A stretch of DNA of 64,000 nucleotides from Gluconobacter aidae (GTDB lineage: Bacteria > Pseudomonadota > Alphaproteobacteria > Acetobacterales > Acetobacteraceae). Within the stretch, counting starts at the first letter, position 1; the number at the start of each line of letters is the position of its first letter. Below the pieces are notes generated by a model, which was not told where the DNA came from, searched no databases, and saw nothing but the letters and a program-made list of their open reading frames with translations. The position numbers and the translations under genes are program-made. This document shows positions 23,393-33,095 of the stretch, in pieces. Location of the stretch: contig NZ_WIPH01000009.1 in the NCBI RefSeq assembly GCF_009547075.1, positions 28,404 through 92,403 on the forward strand, in the 5' to 3' direction.

Positions 23393-24598
23393 TCAGTTCG
23401 GTACGATTTTCTGCGTCGCAACATCGTAGTGGAAGAGATGGAGCTGTCCGTCTTCGATCAGTTTAACGGCCTGTCCAACATGCTCGGGCAGCACATAGAA
23501 CCACTCTTTTGGCGAGATTTTCTTTCCAAGACGATCCACGACGAATAATTCGGCAGGGCGTGCGGATACAAAAAAGCGATGCAGAAGATCCTCGACCCTA
23601 TGACGAGACAGGTTCTTGAGACTGTAGGTGGCCACGATATCCACCGGGGCCAATAAAAATGTTGGGTCATTACGCGCATCAGCCACACGGCGGGCGACAT
23701 CCTGACTGGTCACACCAATTTTGTGTAAAATCATCCGCTGCCCCCGGATCGCAGGATCTTCCGAACGCGAACGGGCGACATAGATCGTGCCAGACAGTTC
23801 AAGCTGATCACTCTCCCATTCTGGATCAACCGGACCAAGACCCACCTTCTGCACGGTGCGCGCCGTCTTGTCTTCGGATAGCGACTTCCGGAAGGAAGAC
23901 ATTAAGGGGTCGCTCTCTGTCCCGTTCGAAAAAATGATCCGCAACCGATGATCCCGAGAACCGCCGCGTGAGGTCATCTCTGACTTCTCCGCAATCATGG
24001 CGAGCAGGCCGTTACGAATGAAAAAATCGCCTTCGATAGGCTCAATAATGGCCCATTTTTTTACAGCCCTTGCTTTTCTCTCTCCCGTCTCGAGAGCACG
24101 CTGGACGACCTCAAAACGTTCACGAAATGTCTCAAAATCCCGGCAGGGTATGAACTCAGCGCGATGATCTGGGGTTACCCGTTCACTTGCGGGCGTTGTG
24201 TGTTGGAAGGTGACGCGTGAAGAATCAACCTCCAGATCGTCGTCATCAAAGATATCATCAAGGCTTTCCGGGATCGCCTCTTCGGGGACTTCGTCCTTCC
24301 ACGAACGAGGTGGGGCGCTTGGCTTTTCGTCGAGAAGACCCAGACGATCGGCTGCTCTCATCTTTTCTGTCGGTGAAGCCTTTACCGCTCCCCATGTCAT
24401 CGCCAGCTTCATCTCGTCATGGGAGAGAGCCTCTGGATCTGGCAAACGTCCGTTTTGCTCGAAAAAACAGGTCACATCGAGCAACACCGCGACACCACGA
24501 TCTGTGGTGTCTCCACTTCGGGTACCACGTTGCTTGATCTCTAAAAGACCGTACTCGTCATGTTCGCTGTAGATGTCATCCAGAGAGGGGCGCGCCAT
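23393..24598 (-). CDS. GIY-YIG (T5orf172-like) nuclease-domain protein
   Basis: 401 aa. The first 120 residues are a helical region with repeated SLDDIY/SLDDIF motifs. Residues about 265-350 (SGTIYVARSRSEDP, LHKIGVTSQDVARRVADARN, VEDLLHRFF) match the T5orf172/Mug113 branch of GIY-YIG nucleases, where IYV stands for GIY, KIG for YIG, and R and E follow. It is the third gene of a tight operon: its ATG shares a base with the helicase stop. It would supply the cutting activity of a restriction-like system with the upstream methyltransferase and helicase. Confidence 0.8.
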   Translation of the reverse strand: MARPSLDDIYSEHDEYGLLEIKQRGTRSGDTTDRGVAVLLDVTCFFEQNGRLPDPEALSHDEMKLAMTWGAVKASPTEKMRAADRLGLLDEKPSAPPRSWKDEVPEEAIPESLDDIFDDDDLEVDSSRVTFQHTTPASERVTPDHRAEFIPCRDFETFRERFEVVQRALETGERKARAVKKWAIIEPIEGDFFIRNGLLAMIAEKSEMTSRGGSRDHRLRIIFSNGTESDPLMSSFRKSLSEDKTARTVQKVGLGPVDPEWESDQLELSGTIYVARSRSEDPAIRGQRMILHKIGVTSQDVARRVADARNDPTFLLAPVDIVATYSLKNLSRHRVEDLLHRFFVSARPAELFVVDRLGKKISPKEWFYVLPEHVGQAVKLIEDGQLHLFHYDVATQKIVPN

Positions 24599-26691
24599 TA
24601 TTGTGCAGCCTCGCGCAGACGCTTGGCTTTTCCGACTTTCAGCCAGGCAAGCGCTTCGGCCATGCGTTTCTCCAGTGTGTTAGCGGAGTTCACATTGGGC
24701 TCGCGGCCTTCTGTCGCGCGAAATGCTTTAATGCGCGGCCATAAAGTCCGTGCTTCGTCTCCACTCATATTCACCCGCAAGGCGACCATGGCGGATTGCA
24801 CATGCGCGAGGATCTCTGCATTCAGAGATTTGGAAGCGACTTCGAAACGCTCCTGAAAGACGTTGACGCTATCAATCAGCTCAATGTCAATGTCCCGGAC
24901 ATTGATGAATTTTTTCACCATCGCCAGCAAAGTGTTCGGAGCGCTATCACGTGTCTCCTCACCACTATCGTTCGCTTCGCCTGTTGTGGAGGCAGCTTCG
25001 GTCGGTGGAGCACCAAGCACGGATTGCGCGCCCGTAATATCCTGTTCGGCTTGCTTGCGGGCCAATGTCAGGACGTTCATATGCGCGGCCAGATGCTGGC
25101 GAACGGACTCAGCCTCTTCCGTGTCCAACGTCTCGTAACGTCTTTCGATGATATCCGTTAGAACCATTTGCGTTGCGACTTCAGGAGCAGTTTCCGGCGA
25201 CAGCACACGGCGATCCATTTCCTGATAGGCCGTCGCCATCAGGTCGTTCATGTCCTTTTCGCAAATCGCCCGCGCACGGTCTGTGGGTGGCTCCATGAGA
25301 CCTTTAATCCCGATGGTGACGTTACCTTCATCATCCGTGCCAATCGCTGCACGAACATCTCCATCTTCGCGACGGTAAAATTTCAGGTTCGGGGCGAGAA
25401 CCTGCTCCATGAGCAGTGAACCCGAGATGGCCTTGAGCATGTCATTCACAGCGTCTGTGACGACGCCTGTTTCAACTCCAGGCTCAGCAACAAGATTGGT
25501 GAATAAGGCCCGCGGTTTTCCAGGGGCATCACGCGTCGCACGACCGATGATCTGCACAATTTCTGTCAGCGATGAGCGATAGCCTATGGTGAGAGCGTGT
25601 TCACACCACACCCAATCGAAACCTTCCTTAGCCATGCCAAGGGCAATGATAATATCGACTTTGGCTCTGTCAGCGTCGTCATCACGCTTACCATCCGCTC
25701 CTCTAATCTCATGGGATAGGGCAGTCTTCACGTTGTTGCGCTCTGGGCCATCGTCCACCAGATCAGCAATCTTCAGAAGCCGTCCTTCTGCTGTGCGGAC
25801 CAAATCGAAGCCAGTCTCAGGGTCTCGACCTTCATGTTTTCCCAAGAAATCAAGGATCCGACCCACCTCGTTGTATTTGTCATCAAACGCTTCAGACGAG
25901 CCACGATGCGGGATATGGATAATCGTCTTTTGATTGGGGTTCAGAACGCCCTCAAGGCCGTTGATGTAGTTTCCTTTGTAAAACTCGTAATTGATGCCGA
26001 GGGCTTTGAGGAAGGTGTAGCTCTCTAACTGCTCATAATAGCTGTAGGTAATTTTGGTGAAGCGGTCTTCGTCTTCTTCTCGCAGAACCGGGTCTGAATC
26101 GCCACGGAAATAGCTGCCCGTCATTGCCATGATATGACTGGCGTCCCGGGTAATCAGGTTCCGCAGAATAACGCCGAGACGGTTGTTGTCTGATGCCGAG
26201 ACATGATGGAACTCGTCTATCGCAATGAAACACCGGTCAAACGCTTCAATCCCACTGGCTTCGATGACAGCATCAACGCCGAAGCGGAATGTCGCATGGG
26301 TGCAGACCAGAACTTTTGCGTCGCTTTGCAGAAAGGCCTGGAACGCCTTGACCTTTTCTTTGCTCGCGTCGTCGCCCGTCAGGCAGAGGTTCCAGCGCGG
26401 CTCAACGTCCCAATTCGCTTCAAAACCGTAGCTCATCAGATCGGTAGAGCGAAAAGAGCCACCGATTGACGTTTCAGGAACGCAAACGATCACTTTCTCC
26501 AGCCCCTGATGGCGCAGCTTATCCAGTGCGACAAACATGAGTGCGCGGCTTTTACCTGCGGCTGGGGGCGCTTTGAGGAGAAGGAACTGTGCGGCCCGGG
26601 CGTCATAGGTCCGGGCCTGCATGGGACGTTGACCTAATGCGTTCGTTTTGGCTGTTGACGTGCCATAGGTGACGTTGAGCATCTCGACCAT
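24598..26691 (-). CDS. SF2 DEAD/DEAH-type helicase of a restriction-like operon
   Basis: 697 aa. Walker A is APPAAGKSRA (AAGKS at 44-48), motif II is DEFH (159-162), motif III MTGSYF and motif VI QIIGRATRD. These mark a translocase of the type found in type I/III restriction enzymes. The C-terminal 250 residues are helical with no nuclease motif seen. The start lies 3 nt after the methyltransferase stop (the ATG at 26682 is an alternative). It would move along DNA and hand it to a nuclease, probably the GIY-YIG protein encoded next. Confidence 0.85.
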   Translation of the reverse strand: MVEMLNVTYGTSTAKTNALGQRPMQARTYDARAAQFLLLKAPPAAGKSRALMFVALDKLRHQGLEKVIVCVPETSIGGSFRSTDLMSYGFEANWDVEPRWNLCLTGDDASKEKVKAFQAFLQSDAKVLVCTHATFRFGVDAVIEASGIEAFDRCFIAIDEFHHVSASDNNRLGVILRNLITRDASHIMAMTGSYFRGDSDPVLREEDEDRFTKITYSYYEQLESYTFLKALGINYEFYKGNYINGLEGVLNPNQKTIIHIPHRGSSEAFDDKYNEVGRILDFLGKHEGRDPETGFDLVRTAEGRLLKIADLVDDGPERNNVKTALSHEIRGADGKRDDDADRAKVDIIIALGMAKEGFDWVWCEHALTIGYRSSLTEIVQIIGRATRDAPGKPRALFTNLVAEPGVETGVVTDAVNDMLKAISGSLLMEQVLAPNLKFYRREDGDVRAAIGTDDEGNVTIGIKGLMEPPTDRARAICEKDMNDLMATAYQEMDRRVLSPETAPEVATQMVLTDIIERRYETLDTEEAESVRQHLAAHMNVLTLARKQAEQDITGAQSVLGAPPTEAASTTGEANDSGEETRDSAPNTLLAMVKKFINVRDIDIELIDSVNVFQERFEVASKSLNAEILAHVQSAMVALRVNMSGDEARTLWPRIKAFRATEGREPNVNSANTLEKRMAEALAWLKVGKAKRLREAAQ

Positions 26692-26694
26692 GGA

Positions 26695-29403
26695 TCAGGC
26701 CTTTTTCTTTTTATTGGCAGTTTCTAGTGTTTTGATCTTGGCCGCATAGAGTTTGAAGAGTGTTTCCAGGCGTTCCGTGTCGTTGCGGAAGGGGCGGCCG
26801 ATATACATGCTCTCCAGCAAGTCATCGTTTTCCTTATGCACGGCGCGAAGGTCGTCAGGCATTTTGTCCGGATCGTATAAATCCGCGATCGTTTTGGGGT
26901 AGTGGGAATAGCGGCATTTCAGGATGCGGCGCGCCGAAGCCGAGAGGGCTTCCAACTGCTCGTCCGTGAACTTCGGGACTGGGAAGGTATTCCAGCCGAG
27001 CGTGTTGGAATAACGGAAATCGGACTTCAGTTTGCCGCAGACAGTGGCGATCCAGGCAAGATGCAGACGTGACGCAATGAGCGCGATGCACCATTCCGGG
27101 GCGTCGTAGAGGACCTGATTGAGGTTTGACGAAATGACGTCTGCTCCGACCCATTCCACAGGAAGATACGGGCGGCGCTCTGAAGTGACGCTGGGGACTA
27201 GGATGGCGCTTGAAAGATTTTTAGGAACACGTCGTTCTACGAAACGGTGTCCTTGTGATGCTAAGGCACGGGTGGGAGCCTTTACGCTTTTGCGTCTGTA
27301 ATGGAAGACTGCATCAACTCGGTCACGAATGGGCGCGATACTATTCGCTTCCATAACATCTTCATCAGCAATCCAAAGGCAATAACGTTCAATTCCTCTT
27401 ACAACTTCCATGGAGCCCATAAACTTACGAATGAATTTTTCGGATCTGGGGTCCGAAATAATAAATTCGGCGCGCTCTTCTGGAGAGAGAATTAGCGCTC
27501 CGCCTTCTACCGGCTTGTTTCCATAATCCATGATAGGCAAACCAAACATAGGCTTCCTGATGCTATCAACGAAGACATGCGGACTATCAACAAGGTAGGC
27601 ATTTATATTCTCTGCAATACTTTCCAAGGATTCAGAAAATATACGTTTTTTTTCTTTTGAAAATCTCCTAATACCAATAATGGAACAAATTACAGCGGCC
27701 TTGGATGAGGCGTTATTATTCCATTTGAAATCCTTGTGAGCAAAAGAAATTTCCAGATCATCACCAAGAATATGCGGCCACAAAGCCGCAACAGATTGCC
27801 CCTGGCATATGGAGTTTGTTGATACGAATGCCGCTCGCACAGCATATTCACGCACATAGCGGCTAGCTTTAAAAAACCATGCTGCCACAAAATCAAATGC
27901 GGCGAATGTCTTCACGTCTTTAGAAAAAACATAGGCCAAGTCTGATTTCTGTTCGCCACTTTGAAAAGTGGATCCTAAAAACGGCGGATTACCAGCAATA
28001 AAGACTTCCTCTTCTTTGGCGGGCGGAGGGCAAATTTTTTCCCAATCAAGTCGAAGCGAGTTTCCAGTGTGAATACGGGCAGCATCCCTCAATGGTAAAG
28101 CGGCAGGGCACCGGCCAAAAACGGCCTTAAAAGTCGCATTGGCCTGATATTCGGCGATGAACAGTGCAAGCTTTGCCGTTTCAGCGGCAAAATCCGAGAT
28201 TTCAATCCCGTAGAAATTGTCGATCTTGATGCGCGAGAACATCTCGCTTGTGCCCATGGCATTACGGCCATCAAGCTCCTCCAGACGCTGCATAATGCGC
28301 GTCTCGCGTGCCCGGAGTTCTCGATAGGATACAACAAGGAAGTTCCCCGATCCGCAGGCGGGATCAAATACACGGATGTGCGACATATGGCTCAGTGTTT
28401 GCTGAAGTGCGCGAGCACGATCCCAGCCTTTATGAATCTCCACGTCCAGATCATCGAGAAAAAGCGGCCCGATGACCTTCATGATATTCGGCACTGACGT
28501 GTAATGCATTCCCAGTTCAGAGCGTTGCTTTGGATCTGCAACAGACTGGATCATCGAACCGAAAATATCCGGATTGATCTCACGCCAATCCAACCCACAG
28601 GCCTCACGCAGATAGCGGAAAGCAGCAGCATCGAATTTCGGTGCATCAATAGTGCCAGCGAAGAGACCGCCATTCACGTAGTCCAGCTCACCTGTCCATG
28701 CGGGCAGACCTGTTCGCTCATTCTTGGGAAGGTTCATCGCCCGGAAGGCTGCCATAATGGCCTTATGCGCTTCCTCACCTTTATCGTCAGCATAGGTGAA
28801 AATTAGGCGGGAGAATTGATGCTCTGGAAAGATGCCGACGTCTTCGGCAAACATACAGAAGATCAGTCGCATCATGAGTTGGTTCATTTCATGACGACGA
28901 GCATCTGTTCCCCAGTCGGGATTTGCTCTGATTAACGCGTCATAAAGCTTGGCGAGTTTCCCAGTCGCCTTCACATCAACCGGGTTTTCCTCAACAGCAC
29001 GATATCGCTCCTTACCCGCAGCGGGAAGGAAGAAGCCGAACTGATTCCCCAACTCTTTGAAGGCGCAATGGAGTGTTTCGCCCGAAGCCGTATGTTCCGC
29101 CGCAATCATCTCACCATCCGTTGCGAGTAGAATGGCGGGTTTGGCGGATTTGGTTTTCTTCGATGCCTTCAACTGCTCAAGAGTAGCGTCGCTCTTTCCG
29201 GTTGGGGCCGGTGCATAATGAAATCTCTTGCCGAACAAGACCCCGCCCGGAAGGTCAGATTTATTGGTCGACCCGTTACGAAGCTTTGATATCGCTGCCT
29301 GTGAGGCATCAGTTGCTTCAGCAAACGAGAAGGGAAATTCCTCTGCGTCAAAGGATGCCTCCGCGATCTGGGATAGGGCATCATAGATTTCAGTCGGGTT
29401 CAT
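26695..29403 (-). CDS. MmeI-like N6-adenine DNA methyltransferase
   Basis: 902 aa from the ATG at 29403; an in-frame TTG at 29445 adds 14 residues but has no ribosome site. The SAM-binding motif I is FDPACGSGNF (347-355) and the catalytic motif IV NPPF (472-475), the amino-methyltransferase signature. The C-terminal third has a target-recognition style domain ending in KLKSDFRYSNTLGWNTFPVP, as in MmeI/type IIG proteins. No PD-(D/E)xK nuclease is seen in the N terminus, unlike MmeI itself. It is the first gene of the operon with helicase and GIY-YIG genes. It likely marks self DNA. Confidence 0.88.
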   Translation of the reverse strand: MNPTEIYDALSQIAEASFDAEEFPFSFAEATDASQAAISKLRNGSTNKSDLPGGVLFGKRFHYAPAPTGKSDATLEQLKASKKTKSAKPAILLATDGEMIAAEHTASGETLHCAFKELGNQFGFFLPAAGKERYRAVEENPVDVKATGKLAKLYDALIRANPDWGTDARRHEMNQLMMRLIFCMFAEDVGIFPEHQFSRLIFTYADDKGEEAHKAIMAAFRAMNLPKNERTGLPAWTGELDYVNGGLFAGTIDAPKFDAAAFRYLREACGLDWREINPDIFGSMIQSVADPKQRSELGMHYTSVPNIMKVIGPLFLDDLDVEIHKGWDRARALQQTLSHMSHIRVFDPACGSGNFLVVSYRELRARETRIMQRLEELDGRNAMGTSEMFSRIKIDNFYGIEISDFAAETAKLALFIAEYQANATFKAVFGRCPAALPLRDAARIHTGNSLRLDWEKICPPPAKEEEVFIAGNPPFLGSTFQSGEQKSDLAYVFSKDVKTFAAFDFVAAWFFKASRYVREYAVRAAFVSTNSICQGQSVAALWPHILGDDLEISFAHKDFKWNNNASSKAAVICSIIGIRRFSKEKKRIFSESLESIAENINAYLVDSPHVFVDSIRKPMFGLPIMDYGNKPVEGGALILSPEERAEFIISDPRSEKFIRKFMGSMEVVRGIERYCLWIADEDVMEANSIAPIRDRVDAVFHYRRKSVKAPTRALASQGHRFVERRVPKNLSSAILVPSVTSERRPYLPVEWVGADVISSNLNQVLYDAPEWCIALIASRLHLAWIATVCGKLKSDFRYSNTLGWNTFPVPKFTDEQLEALSASARRILKCRYSHYPKTIADLYDPDKMPDDLRAVHKENDDLLESMYIGRPFRNDTERLETLFKLYAAKIKTLETANKKKKA

Positions 29404-29717
29404 GTCGGGCCTTGGGGTGCAGCAGAGTTCAGCAGGATCAAACAACTGGCGATATTACTGCAACCGTGTGTCACATATGACAAGGTAAGGCCGGGACGTC
29501 AGGAGAAGGACGCCTATGTTTGTGTATCACTGCTTTTGGCTATACCGGCATGAGCCGCCCCTGGACTTATGGACAGCCGCTCCGCGGTCGCTCGCGTCCT
29601 GATGGACAGCCCTGCCGGCTGACCACAGGGTGCGGCTCTGCCCACAACTCCACAGGTTCAACACCAACAAGTATCTCTCTATTTTTCAAATAAGATCGGT
29701 CGACCCGATTACGCTTC
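29404..29717. other. Gap between the restriction-like operon and dnaE2
   Basis: 314 bp. A short palindromic TGTCA-CATA-TGACA lies about 50 nt upstream of the methyltransferase start and could be an operator. The rest shows no gene or clear terminator. Confidence 0.4.
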
Positions 29718-32700
29718 CTATCGAAAGTCCCGTGCCTTCAGCAGCTCTGACCCTTGAAGCAATGGCGTCCGGTCTTCCAGACTGAGCACAATGACATGAA
29801 TCACCTCCCCCTCTTTCTGGAGCCTGCCTCGACAGGCCAAAAGACGGGACGCGAGAAGAGGACGGCGGAATTTCTCCTGCAAATCCTTCCAGACAATCAG
29901 ATTGGCCGTACCGGTTTCGTCTTCGATCGTGACGAACATGGTGCCGTTCGCCGTTCCTGGCCGCTGCCGCATCAACACCAATCCGGTAAGCTGGATCCGG
30001 CGCCCATCCCGTAGATAAGGAAGATCCCCGCAACGAATAATCCCTTCTTTTCGCAGTCCCTCCCTCAGAAACGCGACGGGATGACCTGTCAGACTGAGGC
30101 TCGTGGCCCGGTAATCCTCATGCACCGACGCCCGCTCTGACATCTGCGGCAGGACAATCTCCGGCTCGATCACCTCCGGCAGCGGAAAGTTCCGACCCCG
30201 ATCCGCCGCTTCAAACAGCGGCAGCGCCGTGTCCGCGAGCCCCTTGATTGACCAGAGCGCAGCACGGCGCATCTGTCCGAATACCCGGAAGGCGTCTGCT
30301 TCTGCCAGACATTCCAGGGCCGAGACCGGCACATCGGCACGGCGCCACACATCGTCAATACTCTCATAATCCGGCATCCGAGACGCGATCAGGGCGGCAC
30401 CATGGCCGTTCGCCAGCCCGCGCACCATCCTGAACCCCAGCCGGACCGCCGCGTACCGTCCATTCCGGCCGCGCTCCAGGGTGCAATCCCATCGGGAGGC
30501 ATTGATACAGATCGGCCGGACCTCGACCCCATGGCGTTGCGCGTCCTGAACAATCTGCGAGGGCGCATAAAACCCCATGGGCTGACTGTTCAGCAGGGCG
30601 GCGCAAAACACATCCGGGTGATGGCATTTCATCCAGGCGGACGCATAGGCGATCAGGGCAAAGGAGGCGGCGTGACTTTCGGGAAAGCCATAGCTGCCAA
30701 AACCTTCGAGCTGGCTGAACGTCTGTTCGGCAAAGTCCTGCTCATAGCCATTGGCCAGCATCCCGTTGACCAGTTTGTCGCGGAACGGCGAGACCCCGCC
30801 TGTCGCTTTGAACGTCGCCATCGCACGGCGGAGCTGATCCGCCTCGCCTGGCGTAAAGCCCGCGCAGTGGATCGCGACCTGCATTGCCTGCTCCTGGAAC
30901 AGCGGCACGCCCAGTGTTTTCCCCAGAATGCCGCACAGGGTCTCGGACGGATAGGTGACAGGCTCCAGTTTCTCTCGTCTGCGGAGATAAGGATGGACCA
31001 TGTCGCCCTGGATTGGTCCCGGCCGGACAATCGCCACCTGAATCACCAGGTCGTAAAAGGTCCGGGGCTTCATGCGCGGCAGCATGGACATCTGCGCCCG
31101 GCTTTCGATCTGGAAGGTGCCGAGCGTGTCGGCTTTCTGGATCATGCGATAGGTCTGCGGATCCTCGGCCGGGATCGAAGCGAGATCCATGCGGGTCTGA
31201 TACACGGTGTGCAGCAACTCGAACCCGCGACGCAGACAGCCCAGCATCCCGAGGCCCAAGACATCGACCTTCATAAAACGCAAGGTGTCGATATCGTCCT
31301 TGTCCCAGACGATGATCTGCCGTCCGTCCATGGCCGTCGGCATCAGGGGAACAAGTTCGTCCAGGCGATCCTCGGTCAGCACAAATCCGCCCGGATGCGT
31401 CCCAAGCTGGCGCGGAAAGCCGAGAAGCAGGCGCGCGAGATGGAAGGTCAGGCTAAGGCGGCGATCCTTCAGGTTGAGACCAAGATCGGCCGCGCGCGTT
31501 TTGCACAGATCCGGATCGGCGAGAGAGGAAGCCACATGCTTTGAAAGCTGGCCAGTCAGATCCTCCGGTAGCCCCAGAACCTTGCCGACTTCGCGCAACG
31601 CGCCCTTGGGCTGATAGCGCTGCACGGTGGCACATAACGCCGCACGGTGGCGGCCGTAATGCCGGTAGATCCACTGGATGACTTCTTCGCGGCGGTCACT
31701 CTCGAAATCCACGTCGATGTCGGGCGGTTCCTGCCGTTCGGCCGAGATGAACCGCTCGAACAGCAGACCCGAGCGAACCGGATCAATACTCGTGATGCCC
31801 AAAACATAGCAGACCGCCGAGTTTGCGGCGGATCCGCGCCCCTGACAGACAATCCCGAGTGAGCGGGCATGACGCACGATGGTATGCACGGTCAGGAAAT
31901 ATGGTGCGTAGGACAGGGAGCCGATCAGCCTCAGCTCATGGGCGATCTGCGTCTCGACCTCAGGGGGCGCCCCGGCCGGGTAGCGACGCGGCATTGCGGC
32001 CTCGACCAGGCGTGTCAGGGTGTCCTGCGCGCTTTCGCCCGTTCTCTCGGTCTCGGTCGGATACTGATAGGTCAGGTCATCCAGACTGAACGTGCAGGCC
32101 TCGGCAATTCGCCGTGTGATGGCCAGGGCGTCCGGAAAAGCGGCGAAGAGGCGTGCCTGCTCTTCCGGGGCTTTCAGATGACGATCGGCGTGGACATGAC
32201 GGCGGTTGCCGAGAGCATCGACCGTGCAGCCTTCCCGGATGGCCGTGACCACGTCCTGCAGAACGTGGCGGCGCGCATCGTGGTAGAGAACATCTCCTGT
32301 CACAACACAGGCCAGACCTTGGGCTGCACTGAACGCCGCAAGCGCATGAAGCCGCGCCACATCCCCTGGTTGCCGGAGCAGCGTCAGCGCGACAAACCGG
32401 GTCTCTTCTTCGCCTGCCCTGTGTCCGGGCAGATCCAGCAGGCTCTGAACGTGACCTGGAAGCGCTGCCAGATCCTCGGGCGGTAACAGGATCAGGACGA
32501 GGCCCGATGCCGTTGTAACGAGATCCTCCCATCCCAGAAGGAACACGTCCCGCTCGCCCCGGTGATGGCCAAGGGTCAGAAGCTGGCACAGACCCGCCCA
32601 GCCCGCACGGTTTCGGGGATAGGCCAGGAGCGCACTGCCGTCACGTAGAGCCAAACGGCATCCGGGTAGGAGACGCAGACCGGCCTCGCGCGCTGCCAGA

Positions 32701-32858
32701 TGGGCGCGGATCGCTCCAGCTACAGTGTTCCAGTCGGTCAGACCGATCGTGTCATAGCCGAGGGCTTTCGCCTGGAACATCAGTTCATCCGGCTGACTGC
32801 CCGAGCGCAGGAATGAAAACGACGATGTCACCTGCAATTCGACATAAGGCGCGCTCAT
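29718..32858 (-). CDS. dnaE2: Error-prone DNA polymerase DnaE2 (ImuC)
   Basis: 1046 aa, full length for DnaE2. The N-terminal PHP domain reads [17 protein letters not shown], a DnaE2-type variant that has lost metal-binding histidines of DnaE1. The polymerase core has [16 protein letters not shown] and [14 protein letters not shown], with the catalytic aspartates. [20 protein letters not shown] is typical of DnaE2. A C-terminal OB domain follows ([20 protein letters not shown]). It extends primers over lesions with ImuA and ImuB and is part of an SOS-induced operon here. Chromosomal copies are common; a plasmid copy is noteworthy. Confidence 0.95.
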   Translation of the reverse strand: MSAPYVELQVTSSFSFLRSGSQPDELMFQAKALGYDTIGLTDWNTVAGAIRAHLAAREAGLRLLPGCRLALRDGSALLAYPRNRAGWAGLCQLLTLGHHRGERDVFLLGWEDLVTTASGLVLILLPPEDLAALPGHVQSLLDLPGHRAGEEETRFVALTLLRQPGDVARLHALAAFSAAQGLACVVTGDVLYHDARRHVLQDVVTAIREGCTVDALGNRRHVHADRHLKAPEEQARLFAAFPDALAITRRIAEACTFSLDDLTYQYPTETERTGESAQDTLTRLVEAAMPRRYPAGAPPEVETQIAHELRLIGSLSYAPYFLTVHTIVRHARSLGIVCQGRGSAANSAVCYVLGITSIDPVRSGLLFERFISAERQEPPDIDVDFESDRREEVIQWIYRHYGRHRAALCATVQRYQPKGALREVGKVLGLPEDLTGQLSKHVASSLADPDLCKTRAADLGLNLKDRRLSLTFHLARLLLGFPRQLGTHPGGFVLTEDRLDELVPLMPTAMDGRQIIVWDKDDIDTLRFMKVDVLGLGMLGCLRRGFELLHTVYQTRMDLASIPAEDPQTYRMIQKADTLGTFQIESRAQMSMLPRMKPRTFYDLVIQVAIVRPGPIQGDMVHPYLRRREKLEPVTYPSETLCGILGKTLGVPLFQEQAMQVAIHCAGFTPGEADQLRRAMATFKATGGVSPFRDKLVNGMLANGYEQDFAEQTFSQLEGFGSYGFPESHAASFALIAYASAWMKCHHPDVFCAALLNSQPMGFYAPSQIVQDAQRHGVEVRPICINASRWDCTLERGRNGRYAAVRLGFRMVRGLANGHGAALIASRMPDYESIDDVWRRADVPVSALECLAEADAFRVFGQMRRAALWSIKGLADTALPLFEAADRGRNFPLPEVIEPEIVLPQMSERASVHEDYRATSLSLTGHPVAFLREGLRKEGIIRCGDLPYLRDGRRIQLTGLVLMRQRPGTANGTMFVTIEDETGTANLIVWKDLQEKFRRPLLASRLLACRGRLQKEGEVIHVIVLSLEDRTPLLQGSELLKARDFR

Positions 32859-32861
32859 GGT

Positions 32862-33095
32862 CTAGCGGCGGTGGGGATGGGGATGTCGGCTGCTGTCAGG
32901 CGCGTTGCTAGTGGGCGCGCGCATGACCACGAAGCCCGAGCGTTCCAGATAGGCGACTAGCCGTTCGGCCACCAGACGGGCCATCAGCTCGGCGGCGTCA
33001 TGCGTCCGCCTGCGTCCGTCGTAACACAGCGCGTGCATCAGGACTTCGGCCACGTCCGAAGTGCTGGCCGGGATCAGGTCATCGCGGGGGTCCAT
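32862..33095 (-). CDS. Small protein between imuB and dnaE2
   Basis: 77 aa, starting in a TGATG overlap with the imuB stop and ending 3 nt before the dnaE2 ATG, so it is translated as part of the cassette. It is mostly helical (DVAEVLMHALCYDGRRR, ELMARLVAERLVAYLE) with a His/Pro/Arg tail. No domain recognised. The tight spacing argues for a role in the mutasome or its control, but its presence in other cassettes could not be checked. Confidence 0.7.
   Translation of the reverse strand: MDPRDDLIPASTSDVAEVLMHALCYDGRRRTHDAAELMARLVAERLVAYLERSGFVVMRAPTSNAPDSSRHPHPHRR

Noticed and set aside
30402..31544. Plus-strand frame of 380 aa inside dnaE2
   Set aside because: Antisense shadow of a high-GC gene; DnaE2 motifs on the minus strand are unbroken.
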